From PALSA-612 sp963704335 (GTDB lineage Bacteria; Actinomycetota; Thermoleophilia; Gaiellales; Gaiellaceae): 64,000 bases of DNA. Shown here piece after piece: positions 16,892 through 25,822 of this stretch. The number at the start of each line of letters is the position of its first letter. Positions within the stretch are counted from its first letter, which is position 1. Under the pieces are notes generated by a model. That model was given only the letters and a program-made list of their open reading frames with translations, was not told the origin of the DNA and searched no databases. The position numbers and the translations under genes were made by a program. The stretch is from contig OY969889.1 of the NCBI GenBank assembly GCA_963704335.1, forward strand, positions 682,001 to 746,000. Reading direction: 5' to 3'.

Positions 16892-17751
16892 TCGTGCTCA
16901 CGTGAGAACAGCCGCAGCAGACGCGCCAGGTACGGCCGCAGCTCGGGACGCGGGAGGATCGCGTCCACGTGCCCGTAGCGGTAGTTCGACTCGGAGAGAC
17001 CGAAGTCGTCGGGGAGCTTCTCCCGCGTCGTCTGCTGCACGACGCGAGGGCCGGTGAACGACAGCAGCGCCTTCGGCTCGGCGACGATCACGTCGCCCAG
17101 CGACGCGAAGCTGGCCAGGACGCCGGCGGTCGTGGGATGCGCCATCACGCTGATCAGGGCGCCGCCCGCATCGTGGAGGTCCTCCACGGCGCAGACCGTC
17201 TTCGGCAGCTGCATCAGCGAGAGGATCCCCTCCTGCATCCGCGCGCCACCCGACGCGGTGACGGAGATGAGCGGTACCTGCCGCTCGGCTGCGCTCTCGC
17301 AGGCGCGAACGAGCTTCTCTCCCACTGCACTGCCCATCGAACCGCCAAGGAAGGAGAAGTCCATGACCGAGAGCTCGCAGTCGTGCCGTTCGAGCGTCGC
17401 CCTGCCGATGACGATCGCCTCGCCGAGGCCCGTCTGCAGCTCGGCCTCCGCCAGCCGCTCGCGGTACGGGCGCAGGTCGAAGAATTCGAGCGGGTCGGCC
17501 GAGCGCACGTCCGCCGCCTCCTCCTCGAAGCTCCCAGGGTCGGCGAAGTAGGCGATCCGCTCGCGCGCCGGCATCGGGAAGTGGTGGCCGCACTGGCTGC
17601 ACACACGAAGCGCCGCGCGGAGCTCCTCGTCGCGGTAGTGCGAGCCGCAGGACGGGCACGTGTTCGGATGCCGCTTGCCGTCCGCCGGCGCCGGCTCGTC
17701 CTTTTGCTCGATGGAGACGTCGATGCCGCTTTCGACCATCAGATCGCCCAC
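16888..17751 (-). CDS. accD: Acetyl-CoA carboxylase carboxyltransferase subunit beta
   Basis: Beta half of acetyl-CoA carboxylase carboxyltransferase, 287 residues. The N-terminal zinc finger is CPSCGSHYRDEELRAALRV followed by CSQCG (C32, C35, C51, C54), as in the E. coli type. The crotonase-like body has DFSFLGGSMGSAVGEKLVR and SVTASGGARMQEGILSLMQ, where the backbone amides form the oxyanion hole. The start is the GTG at 17751, overlapping the last base of the upstream stop (TAGTG); an ATG 12 bases inside is also possible. It directly precedes accA with a GTGA overlap. Together they would complete the cytosolic enzyme with biotin carboxylase and carrier subunits encoded elsewhere. Confidence 0.95.
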   Translation of the reverse strand: MGDLMVESGIDVSIEQKDEPAPADGKRHPNTCPSCGSHYRDEELRAALRVCSQCGHHFPMPARERIAYFADPGSFEEEAADVRSADPLEFFDLRPYRERLAEAELQTGLGEAIVIGRATLERHDCELSVMDFSFLGGSMGSAVGEKLVRACESAAERQVPLISVTASGGARMQEGILSLMQLPKTVCAVEDLHDAGGALISVMAHPTTAGVLASFASLGDVIVAEPKALLSFTGPRVVQQTTREKLPDDFGLSESNYRYGHVDAILPRPELRPYLARLLRLFSREHE

Positions 17752-18779
17752 TATAGACCCGCCTTCAGGGCCAGCACGCGCGCCGCGGCCTGGCGCACGC
17801 GCTCCCGAAACGACGCCGAACGCCGCGCCTCCGCGAGCAGGTGTCGGTAGACGGGCCGATACGAGCCGCGGCCCGTCAACAGCACGAGATCCGCGCCCGC
17901 ACGCACCGCGCGCGCCGACGCGGCGGTGATGCTCCCCGTGGCGAGCGAGGCCGCGGCCTCCATCGAATCCGTGATCACCACGCCGCGGAAGCCGAGCCGG
18001 CCGCGGAGGAGCCCCTCGACGATGGCGCGAGACTGCGACGCGATGCGGTTCCGGTCGAGGGCGGTGTACCGCGCGTGCGACACCATCACGAGCGGGACGC
18101 CCGCACGAATCGCAGCGGCGAACGGCGGCAGGTCGCCCGCCAGGAGCTTCGCCCGGCTACGCCTGATCGTCACCGGCCCGTCGTCCGTGTTCACGGTGGC
18201 GGCTCCAAGGCCGGGAAAGTGCTTGGCGGTGGCGGCGACGCCGCCGGCACGCCAGCCGGCGACTGCCGCGGCCACGGCCGTGCTCGCTCGCTTCGGGTCG
18301 CTGGAGAACGACCTGCCGGCCAGCGCGCTGCCGGCGACACTCGGCACGTCGGCCACCGGCGCCAGGCTGACGTTGATGCCCGCGCGGCGCAGCGCCAGCC
18401 CGGCTCGCCTCGCGTCGCGGCCGACCGTGCCGTCGGCCGCCTGCTCCGGCGCGGAGGCTTCGGGCGGCGCCCACGGCACGATCCTCACGTCGCCTCCTTC
18501 CTGATCGACCGCCACCAGAGGTGACCCTCCGCCACTGCGCAGCGCCGCCGTCAGCGTGCGCAGCTGGCGGGGCGACTCGACGTTGCCGCCGAACAGGATC
18601 ACGCCGGCTGCCCGTCGCTCGCGAAGCGCAGTCAGCACGTACTGGGGCACAGCGGTGCCCTGGAAGCTCAGCACGATCAGCTGGCCGACCTGCTGATCAA
18701 GTGGGAGCTCGGCGCCACGGGCCGGAGCGGCGGCCGGAATCGCGAGCGTGGCGAGAAGGAGCGCGAGCAGCCTGCTCAA
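17751..18779 (-). CDS. nagZ: Secreted glycoside hydrolase family 3, beta-N-acetylhexosaminidase-like
   Basis: GH3 hydrolase of 342 residues that would remove N-acetylglucosamine from peptidoglycan fragments outside the membrane. A hydrophobic leader (SRLLALLLATLAIPAAAPA, residues 2-20) is followed by the family core: QLIVLSFQGTAVP, SPLVAVDQEGGDVR, VAATAKHFPGLG and the nucleophile Asp in GFRGVVITDSMEAAA. LDRNRIASQSRAIVEGLLRG is also characteristic. I place the start at the TTG at 18779, whose last two bases begin the upstream stop (TTGA); it gives a clean signal peptide, while earlier starts only read shadow of the ureohydrolase. The unusual start and overlap suggest coupled translation. Cytosolic NagZ enzymes are similar but lack the leader. 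Confidence 0.82.
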   Translation of the reverse strand: MSRLLALLLATLAIPAAAPARGAELPLDQQVGQLIVLSFQGTAVPQYVLTALRERRAAGVILFGGNVESPRQLRTLTAALRSGGGSPLVAVDQEGGDVRIVPWAPPEASAPEQAADGTVGRDARRAGLALRRAGINVSLAPVADVPSVAGSALAGRSFSSDPKRASTAVAAAVAGWRAGGVAATAKHFPGLGAATVNTDDGPVTIRRSRAKLLAGDLPPFAAAIRAGVPLVMVSHARYTALDRNRIASQSRAIVEGLLRGRLGFRGVVITDSMEAAASLATGSITAASARAVRAGADLVLLTGRGSYRPVYRHLLAEARRSASFRERVRQAAARVLALKAGL

Positions 18780-19552
18780 AGACCGAGCGCTGCAACGAGC
18801 CTTGCCAGCGGCTGGATGCCACCCGGGTCGGGCGTGACGCCGGTCAGTCCGACGCCCGCCACCGTGCACCGCTCTTGGACGGAGCGCAGAACCTGCTCGG
18901 CCTCGTCGACGCTCCAGCCACCGGGCTCGGGCATGAACGACGGCAGCTCGTCCGGGTTCATCACGTCGGCGTCGAAAGCGACGTACACGGCATCGGCGCC
19001 GTCCAGCGCGCCGTCGATCGCGTCGACGCTGGTCGCGAGTCCGGAGTCGCGAATGAAGACCTCCTCCGGCGGGTCGAGGTTCCGGGCGCCGATGAGCACC
19101 GTGTCCTCGACGCGGACGGAGCCGGCGTCGAGCACCATCCGCAGCGGCATGCCCCACTGGTTGCCGCTGGGCGAGCTCTCGGCCGTGTTGAGGTCGCCGT
19201 GGGCGTCGAGCCAGACGAGCGCCAGACGGTCGAAGCGCGCCGAAAGGGCCTCGATCGCGCCCACGTGTGAGCAACAGCAGCCGCCCAGAACGAGCGGTCG
19301 CTCCGGGAGCCCGGCCGCCATCGCGAGCTCCTGCTCGCCCAGGGTCGGCTCTTCGATAACTGCCACCTCCGGGTACATGAGGTCGAGCGAGGCTGCGGCC
19401 ACCATCACGTCTCCGCCGTCTCCCCACGCGCGCGGCACGCGAACGAGGCCGGCGGCGAACTCGCGTCCGCAGGCGTGGCACTCGTAGCCGGGCCCCATCG
19501 CGACCGCGGTGTACGTCTTGCAGTACGGACACTTCGCGCGCAGGAGGCTCAC
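18776..19552 (-). CDS. Arginase/agmatinase-family protein with N-terminal zinc ribbon
   Basis: Ureohydrolase-fold protein, 258 residues, with an added zinc ribbon. Residues 8-28 contain CPYC and CHAC (C8, C11, C25, C28). The metal-site motifs of the family follow, but altered: the usual GGDHS is GGCCCSH (90-96), DAHGD (116-120) is intact, and the third motif reads FDADVMNP (193-200), keeping D194 and D196. The end has MPEPGGWSVDEAEQVL in place of the usual PGTGTPEPGG. Known family members hydrolyse arginine, agmatine or similar guanidino compounds with two Mn ions; here one ligand appears missing or shifted, so substrate and metal are uncertain. The GTG start overlaps the GNAT stop by four bases (GTGA). 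Confidence 0.75.
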   Translation of the reverse strand: MSLLRAKCPYCKTYTAVAMGPGYECHACGREFAAGLVRVPRAWGDGGDVMVAAASLDLMYPEVAVIEEPTLGEQELAMAAGLPERPLVLGGCCCSHVGAIEALSARFDRLALVWLDAHGDLNTAESSPSGNQWGMPLRMVLDAGSVRVEDTVLIGARNLDPPEEVFIRDSGLATSVDAIDGALDGADAVYVAFDADVMNPDELPSFMPEPGGWSVDEAEQVLRSVQERCTVAGVGLTGVTPDPGGIQPLARLVAALGL

Positions 19553-20451
19553 GCGAGCTCCTTCTCGAACGTGACGGCCTCGCTCTCGACCTTCATGCCG
19601 ACGCTCTCGTAGAGCCTCGTGGCGCCGGTCGGGTTCTCCGAGTCGACGCCGAGGGTCACACGCGTGATGCCGCGCTCCCAGAACACGCGGAAGGCATGGA
19701 GAAGCACTGCGCGCCCGAGGCCGCGCTTCCGCCACGCGCGGCGAACGCCGAGCATCCCGACCAAGCCGCCGCCGTGCCGCCCCGCCTCGCAGCGCGCGTA
19801 CGCGGCGATGCGCTCCCCGTCGCGCACGACGAACCAGAGACTCTTGTCGTCGTCGGAGCGCATCTTCCACCACTCGTCGAACGGCATCGAGACGAAGCCC
19901 CACTCGTCCGCGAATGCTTCCGCGACCGCGTCGTGGAGCTCCCGCGCCTCCTCGTCGCGAAAGGTGTCCACGGACAACCCGTCGGAGAGCTCGGGTGCGG
20001 GTGGCTCCTCGTCGAGGTCGATCACCATCTCGTAATGGCGGCGAGCCGCGTGATAGCCGCTGGACTCCATGAGCGCAGCCGCAACCGTGTCGGCAGCCAT
20101 CGTGTGCTGATGGAGGGTCTTGGCGCCCAGGTCCCGTGCGCGCTGCTCTTGCGCGGCGAGGAGCCACGTTCCGAGGCCGCGCCCCTTGGAGCCCGGACGT
20201 ACCCCGCTCCCCCCGTGTGCCACGCCGTCGTGCACCTCCATCCAGCCGCCCGCGAGCGCCTTCCCATCCTCCTCGAGCAACCACGAGTCCTCGTCGAGAT
20301 CCGTGCGAATCCACCACGCGAGGATGTCGGACTCGCCGACCATGCCAGGCAAGCCCAGTGACCGCTCGTCCTCCGCGAGCAACTCCGCGACGAGCGCCGC
20401 ATCCTCGCGGCGCATCGACCGGCTCGTGACGCCGTCAGGCAGCGAGCTCAT
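19549..20451 (-). CDS. Tandem GNAT N-acetyltransferase
   Basis: Protein of 300 residues made of two acetyltransferase (GNAT) halves. The first half carries an acetyl-CoA loop in RPGSKGRGLGTWLLAAQEQR, the second a clearer one in LGVRRAWRKRGLGRAVLLHA, followed by TLGVDSENPTGATRLYESVG, the usual end of the fold. Double GNAT proteins of this size include mycothiol synthase, but I see nothing specific for that activity here. The ATG at 20451 is chosen because longer frames are shadow; it lies 17 bases inside the end of the HAD gene. Substrate unknown; probably a cytosolic small-molecule or amino-group acetyltransferase. Confidence 0.8.
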   Translation of the reverse strand: MSSLPDGVTSRSMRREDAALVAELLAEDERSLGLPGMVGESDILAWWIRTDLDEDSWLLEEDGKALAGGWMEVHDGVAHGGSGVRPGSKGRGLGTWLLAAQEQRARDLGAKTLHQHTMAADTVAAALMESSGYHAARRHYEMVIDLDEEPPAPELSDGLSVDTFRDEEARELHDAVAEAFADEWGFVSMPFDEWWKMRSDDDKSLWFVVRDGERIAAYARCEAGRHGGGLVGMLGVRRAWRKRGLGRAVLLHAFRVFWERGITRVTLGVDSENPTGATRLYESVGMKVESEAVTFEKELA

Positions 20452-21073
20452 CGAGCACCTCCGCGAGGGACGCGAGAGTCGGCGACTCGCGTGTGGGGCT
20501 GTACCCGTCTCGGTCTTCCCTGAGCCGGTTGATCCAGAAGCAGGGAATGCCGAGCTCCGATGTCGGCGCAACGTCGTGGAAGAGGCTGGCGGCGACGTGG
20601 ACGTCCGGAAGACGCCCGACGTCCTTCTCAAATGTCTGCCAATGACCGTGAGCCGGCTTGTAGGAGCCGATCTCCGACGCCACGATCGACCGGTCGAACG
20701 GCACGCCGATCGCTGTCATCGAGGCATCGATGAAGTCGCGGTCGGTGTTGGACAGGATGCAGAGCTTCCAACTTCGCGCCCGCGCCTGCTCGAGTGCGCC
20801 GGGCACTTCCGGGAAGACCGGCCAGGAAGGTAGGGAGTCGCCAAGGGCGCCGCGTTCTTCGGCGGGAGCGCCGAGCCGTTCGAGCACGCGTGCCATCACC
20901 TCGCGATAGGCGAGCGACGGCTCCTCCTCCTCGATCGCTGGCTCCAACTCGTGGTACTTGGCGAGCTTGGTATCAGCCTCGTCCTCGCCGAAGATCCGCG
21001 CCAGCTCCGCCCGGATGCCGCCGTTCCAGTCCACGAGCGTGCCGTAGCAGTCGAAGGTCGCCCACCGCTCCAC
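20435..21073 (-). CDS. HAD-superfamily hydrolase, haloacid dehalogenase type II-like
   Basis: Cytosolic HAD-fold hydrolase, 212 residues. Motif I is TFDCYGTLVDWNGG at the N-terminus, motif II LCILSNTDRDF, the lysine motif is EIGSYKPAHGHWQ, and the acidic motif is reduced to VAASLFHDVAPTSELG. The YGTLVDW and CFWINR segments are typical of haloacid dehalogenase type II-like proteins. I use the GTG at 21073 (MERWATFD) rather than an ATG 15 codons upstream, which would run into the divergent solute-binding gene starting at 21101. It heads a string of overlapping genes leading to accD and accA. Substrate could be a 2-haloacid or a phosphate ester. Confidence 0.82.
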   Translation of the reverse strand: MERWATFDCYGTLVDWNGGIRAELARIFGEDEADTKLAKYHELEPAIEEEEPSLAYREVMARVLERLGAPAEERGALGDSLPSWPVFPEVPGALEQARARSWKLCILSNTDRDFIDASMTAIGVPFDRSIVASEIGSYKPAHGHWQTFEKDVGRLPDVHVAASLFHDVAPTSELGIPCFWINRLREDRDGYSPTRESPTLASLAEVLDELAA

Positions 21074-21100
21074 GAGCCCGACTTTACCGGCGGCCGCCGG

Positions 21101-22707
21101 GTGCGTACCATCCCGCACACGAAACGCAGGGCCCTGACCCTCGCAGGGCTGGCTGTCGGTGCAGCACTCCTCCTCGCCGCCGCCGCAAGCCCGCGCGGGA
21201 TCAAGGAGGGCGGCACGTTCCGTATCGCCGTCGCCATCGGCGGCGCCGACCCGATCGATCCGGCGCTCGCCTCGGACCCACTACTCGACCCTCGTTGCGG
21301 AAGGCTCATCGGCTTCCTCGACAAGCGCCTCCCGGCAGGGCTCACGTTGGCACCGGATCTCGCCGAGGCCATGCCCGTCGTGTCGAGGGACCGCAGGACA
21401 TACACCTTCACGATCCGCAAGGACGCGCGCTTCTCGAACGACAAGCCCGTGACCGCCCGTGCCTTCGCGCACGCGCTCGAGCGAATCTTCACGCCGGCGA
21501 TGGACACAGGCGGCCTCGACCTTGCAGGACATCGTCGGAGCACAGGAGATGCTCGACAGCAAGGCGACGACGCTCACGGGCGCTGTCGCGAAGGGCAGGA
21601 CGCTGACGCTGCGGCTGACCAAGCGAGCACCCGACTTTCTACTTCGTCTGACGGGCTTGTGTGCCGTCCCTCCGACTCTGCCCGCAGATCCGGAGGGGGC
21701 GGTAGCACCGCTACACAGCCCGGCGCCCTACTACGCCACCCAGTACGTGCCCGGCGAGCGGCTCGTGCTCGAGCGGAACCGTTACTACCGCGGCGAGCGT
21801 CCCCACCACGTCGCCCGGTTCGTTGCCCAGACGAGGCCCGGCTCGACCATCGACGCAGTCGCCAGCGGCAGTGCCGAGTTCGGATTCGGGAATGCCACGG
21901 AAGCTGCCGAGCGATACGCCGAGATCGTGCAGCGCTACGGCGTTAACAAGTCGCAGTTCTGGGTCAAGCCCGGCCTGGGCCTGCGCATGTTCGTGCTCAA
22001 CACGAGCCAGCCATTGTTCAAGAACAACCCCGAGCTGCGACAGGCGGTCAATTTCGCCATCGACCGGAAGCGGCTCGCGCGTGAGCTCGGCGCCTACGTC
22101 GGCACCGCAACCGACCAGTACCTGATCCCCGACTCGCCCGCCTTCCGGAACGAGCGCATCTACCCACTCAAGGCGCCCAACGTAAAGAAGGCAAAGCGCT
22201 CGCGAAAGGACACACCAGAAGTGGCAAGGCAGTGCTGTACACGCCGAACTGTCGCTTCCCATGGCGACGGCCGCGATCGTCCAGCAGAATCTCAAGGCGA
22301 TCGGCCTCGAGGTCGAGATCATGCCGCTCCCGCCTCCCGTTGCTTTCGGAAAGATGGCCACGCGCGGAGAGCCGTTCGACATCGGCTACATCGGCTGGTT
22401 CAGGGGGATGCGCGACCCCTCGGTCCTCCACTGGATGTTCGACGGGCGCACGATCGCCGACGCTCCTGACTTCGGGAACTGGTCGTACTTCAACTCGCCG
22501 AAGTACAACCAGCTTCTCGAACGCGGCCTCCCGTCTCACCGGAGTCGAGCGTGACCGGGCTTACGGCGAGCTCGACGTCCAGCTCGCGCGGGACGCAGCT
22601 CCTGCTGATCCCGTGGGCCGCCATCAATGCGACCACGTTCGTGTCCGCCGGTCGGCTGTATCGTCTTCAACCCGAGCCTCGACCTGACGGCTGTCTGCCT
22701 CAAGTGA
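21101..22707 (+). pseudogene. Family 5 extracellular solute-binding protein, multiply frame-broken
   Basis: Remains of a peptide/nickel-type ABC solute-binding protein paralogous to its neighbour at 22704. The first frame, from the GTG at 21101, gives a signal peptide (LAGLAVGAALLLAAAASP) and KEGGTFRIAV. Conserved sequence then jumps frame near 21520 (to LQDIVGAQEML), near 22190 (to GKAVLYTPNCRF), near 22250 (to MATAAIVQQNLKAIG), near 22530 (to RLTGVERDRAYGELD) and again around 22600 and 22650, ending SLDLTAVCLK at 22707. At least five indels make a functional product impossible as read. Since many genes here have single breaks, sequencing error may contribute, but the number in one gene leaves real decay possible. 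Confidence 0.75.
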
Positions 22708-24272
22708 CGAGGGCGGCGCTCGCGGCCACGCTGTTCGCGGCGCTCGTCCTCATCCCGGCGGCGGGCACGCATGGAGTCAAGGAGGGCGGCACGTTCCGCA
22801 TGGGCGTTCCCACGGACGGCGTCGTCGCCGTCGACCCTGCACTTGCCGGGTCCATAGTCGACGTACTGCGTCCGACGTGTGCTGGACTCATGTCTTATCC
22901 CAACAAGCCGCTGCCGGCGGGTCTTCGCACTGCGCCAGAGCTCGCGCGGTCCCACCCCGTGGTGTCGAAGGACGGTCGCACATATACGTTCACGTTGAGA
23001 AGCGACACGCGCTTTTCGACGGGCGCTGTCGTGTCTGCCCGTGATGTCGTGCGTTCGCTAGAGCGGGTGTTCACGCCGGCGATGGAGTCGCCGAGCGTCG
23101 AATTCCTGAGTGACATCGTCGGAGCCTCTGAGATGCTCGCCGGGAAGTCGGTGTCGGTTCGGGGCGTTGCAGTTCGCGGACGACAGCTCTCCTTCAGGCT
23201 GACGAAGCGATCGCCGTCGTTCCCCGCACGCCTCGGCGCGCTCTGCGTCGCACCTGCGTACCTTCGGATCGATCCGGAAGGCGCGCAGGCTCCGATCCCG
23301 AGCCCGGCCCCGTACTACGTCGCCGAGTACGAGCCCGGCGAGCGGGCCATCCTCCAACGAAACACCTTCTACCGTGGCTCACGGCCCCATCACGTCGACC
23401 GGATCGCCCTCGAGTTAGACGTCGGCGTGGAGGCCGTCGACCGGGTGATGCGCGGCGAGCTCGACCATGTCGGCCCGGCCGCGGACTTCAACGAACGGCT
23501 GGGCGACATCGCGCGCCGGTACGGCGTCAACCGATCGCGCTTCTTCGTCGAGCCGGGGACGTTCACGCGGATGTTCTTCCTCAACACGAGACGCCCGCTG
23601 TTCAAGGACAACGTGGACCTGCGCAGAGCCTTGAACTTCGCGGTCGACCGGAAGGCGTTGACACGCGAGATCGGGCCGTATCTGGCCACGGCCACAGATC
23701 AGTACCTGCCCCCCGCGCTCGCCGGCTTTCGAGATGCCCGCATCTATCCGTTGGCCGGCCCGGATGTCAGCCGCGCGCGGGCGCTTGCCGCAGGGCACAG
23801 GCGGGCGGGCAAGGCGGTCCTCTACACCTGCGATCGCGCGGACTGCGTAGCCCCGGCGGAGATCTTCAGGCGCAACCTCAAGGCTATCGGGATCCAAGTA
23901 CGGATCAGGAAGTTTCCGACGCAGCTGCTCTTCGCCAAGATCTACCGCCCCCGCGAGCCGTACGACGTGGTGTGGTTGGGGTGGGGTGACAACGAGGCGG
24001 CCGCCTACCTGACAGGACTCTTCCACGGAGCGAGTGAGTCGAACATCGCGCACTTCGACAATGCGACCTACAACCGGCTGTTCGAGAGGGCCGTGCAACT
24101 TCCCGACGCCGCGCGCTATCGCGCATTCGGCGACCTCGACGTTCGTCTTGCCCGCGACGCCGCCCCCGCTGTCGCTTACGCGACTGCCAACGCGTGGGCT
24201 CTCGTCTCCGGCCGGACCGGCTGCGTGGTCATGAACCCGTTCCTCGACCTGACGGCGGTCTGTCTCAAGTAG
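22704..24272 (+). CDS. Family 5 extracellular solute-binding protein (peptide ABC importer)
   Basis: Intact solute-binding protein of 522 residues, exported and probably held at the membrane surface. The start is the GTG at 22704, overlapping the stop of the preceding paralog (GTGA); a leader LAATLFAALVLIPAAGTHG is followed by VKEGGTFRMGVP, the usual beginning of the mature SBP_bac_5 fold. Other family segments are TYTFTLRSDTRFSTG, VSARDVVRSLERVFTPAM, SPAPYYVAEYEPGERAILQ, LRRALNFAVDRKALTREIG and ATATDQYLPPALAG. No lipobox Cys is seen. No permease or ATPase genes are nearby, so its transporter is elsewhere or it acts as a receptor. It is convergent, with 8 bases of overlap, with the cyclase/propeller gene. 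Confidence 0.88.
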   Translation: MTRAALAATLFAALVLIPAAGTHGVKEGGTFRMGVPTDGVVAVDPALAGSIVDVLRPTCAGLMSYPNKPLPAGLRTAPELARSHPVVSKDGRTYTFTLRSDTRFSTGAVVSARDVVRSLERVFTPAMESPSVEFLSDIVGASEMLAGKSVSVRGVAVRGRQLSFRLTKRSPSFPARLGALCVAPAYLRIDPEGAQAPIPSPAPYYVAEYEPGERAILQRNTFYRGSRPHHVDRIALELDVGVEAVDRVMRGELDHVGPAADFNERLGDIARRYGVNRSRFFVEPGTFTRMFFLNTRRPLFKDNVDLRRALNFAVDRKALTREIGPYLATATDQYLPPALAGFRDARIYPLAGPDVSRARALAAGHRRAGKAVLYTCDRADCVAPAEIFRRNLKAIGIQVRIRKFPTQLLFAKIYRPREPYDVVWLGWGDNEAAAYLTGLFHGASESNIAHFDNATYNRLFERAVQLPDAARYRAFGDLDVRLARDAAPAVAYATANAWALVSGRTGCVVMNPFLDLTAVCLK

Positions 24273-25801
24273 TCGGCGCCTGAACCGTCACCCAGACGGC
24301 GCCTTCTCCGAAGGCGACACCGGTGGGACGATTGCCGACCGGGATCACCTCGACCACCTCGCCGGACCCGGGGTCGATCCGCGACACCGTGCCGTCGCCC
24401 GCGTTCGCCACCCAGACAGCACCGGCGCCGAAGGCGACGCCCGTCGGCCCGGTGCCCACGTTGATGTTGGACCCCGAGCCCGAGGAGGCATCGATCCGCG
24501 TGACGTTGTCGCCGTCCTCGTTGGCGACCCACACCGCACCTGCACCGACCGCGACCGAGCTCGGTCGCCCGCCGACGGTGAAGGCCTTCACCGCGGTGAC
24601 CGTCCTCGGATTGACCTGGGAAAGAGTGTTGTCGCCGGCGTTCGCCACCCACACCCACTTCTCATCAACCGCAACGGCCGAGGGGGTGTTGCCCACGACT
24701 CCTATGAGATCGGGCTCGCTCGTGGACGGGTTGACCTTAACCACCTCTCCGACCCCGAATGCAAACCACACTGCCCCAAGTCCAAACGCCGCCGAGCCCG
24801 CGGTGTGCCGGGAGGTCACGTCGATCGTCTCGACAACGGAATCGACGCCGGGATCGAGGCGAGAGTACGAGCCGAGCAGCCCGTTCGCGAGCCAGACCGC
24901 GCCCGCTCCGGTCGCAACTCCCGTGGCCGTGTATTGAAGCCCGATGTTCTTCTGAACTGTGCGAGTCGTCGGATCAATCTTTGACAGCGTCCGGTCGTCG
25001 TTGTTGCCGACCCAGACGAACCCGACACCGACAGCGACCGCCGACGGCCGGATGCCGACCGGAATGGAGCCGGTCACGCGGTTCGACTCGGGATCGATGA
25101 TCGCCACGGAGTTGGGCGCCACGACCGTACCGCCGACCCGAGCCCTGACCGAGAGCAAAGACGGGAATGGCGACGGCAGCGGCAAGCACGCCGATCAGCG
25201 CAGCGCCCGCGTACATCCGCCGCCGTCTGCGCTTGAGCTCGACGTCGAGCGTGTTCAGCTGGCGGAACTGGTCGGGGAGGCCTTCGACCACGAGCTGGGA
25301 GAGGCGCTCGGGACGGTCGAGGTCCTTGAGGCGCCGCTCGCCGAGGTGGCGAACGCTGACTCCTGCCGGTAGCTCGTCCTCCACGAGCTCGGCCGTCGTC
25401 CTCGAGAGCAGCACCTGGCCGCCGTGGCCGGCAGCACCGATGCGCGCCGCCTTGTTGACGCCCATGCCGACGTAACGGTCCTCTCCGACCTGCGGCTCAC
25501 CGGTGTGCAAGCCCATGCGAACCTTGACGGCTTCGCCCTCCGGCCACTCGTGAGCGGCGAAGTCTCGCTGGATGGCGACAGCCGCGTCGACCGCGTCCTT
25601 TGCCCTCCGGAAGGCGATGAAGAAGGAGTCGCCCTGGGTGTCCACCTCGCGCCCGTTGTGCGCAGCCACCGCGGCGCGGATCAGGCGCTGATGCTCTGAC
25701 TGCACCTGCGCGTAGCTGGGGCCGAGCCGCTTCAAGAGCTGAGTCGAGCCCTCGATGTCGGTGAAGAGAAAGGTGACGGTGCCGCTCGGCAGCTCGCTCA
25801 T
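24265..25801 (-). CDS. Class III adenylate/guanylate cyclase with membrane segment and beta-propeller (one frame break)
   Basis: Signal protein read in two frames that must belong together. The first part (25801 to about 25140) is a cyclase homology domain: GTVTFLFTDIEGSTQLLKRL, DTQGDSFFIAFRRA, RMGLHTGEPQ and GVNKAARIGAAGHGGQVLLS, then a basic stretch RRRRRR and one membrane helix AGAALIGVLAAAVAIPVFAL. Near 25125-25145 the frame changes by one base and continues as a YVTN/Vgb-type propeller with repeated VGVGFVWVGNN, VAVGAGAVWVANE and VAFGAGAVWVANA units down to 24265. The topology implies a cytosolic cyclase and an external propeller sensor. The break is probably an indel error. Whether it makes cAMP or binds other partners is unknown. 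Confidence 0.75.
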
Positions 25802-25822
25802 AGTCGCAAAGCTTGCCTCAGG

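Noticed and set aside
18776..20317. A long 5' extension of the ureohydrolase gene
   Set aside because: The extra 255 codons only mirror the tandem GNAT gene; the GTG at 19552 overlapping its stop is the natural start.
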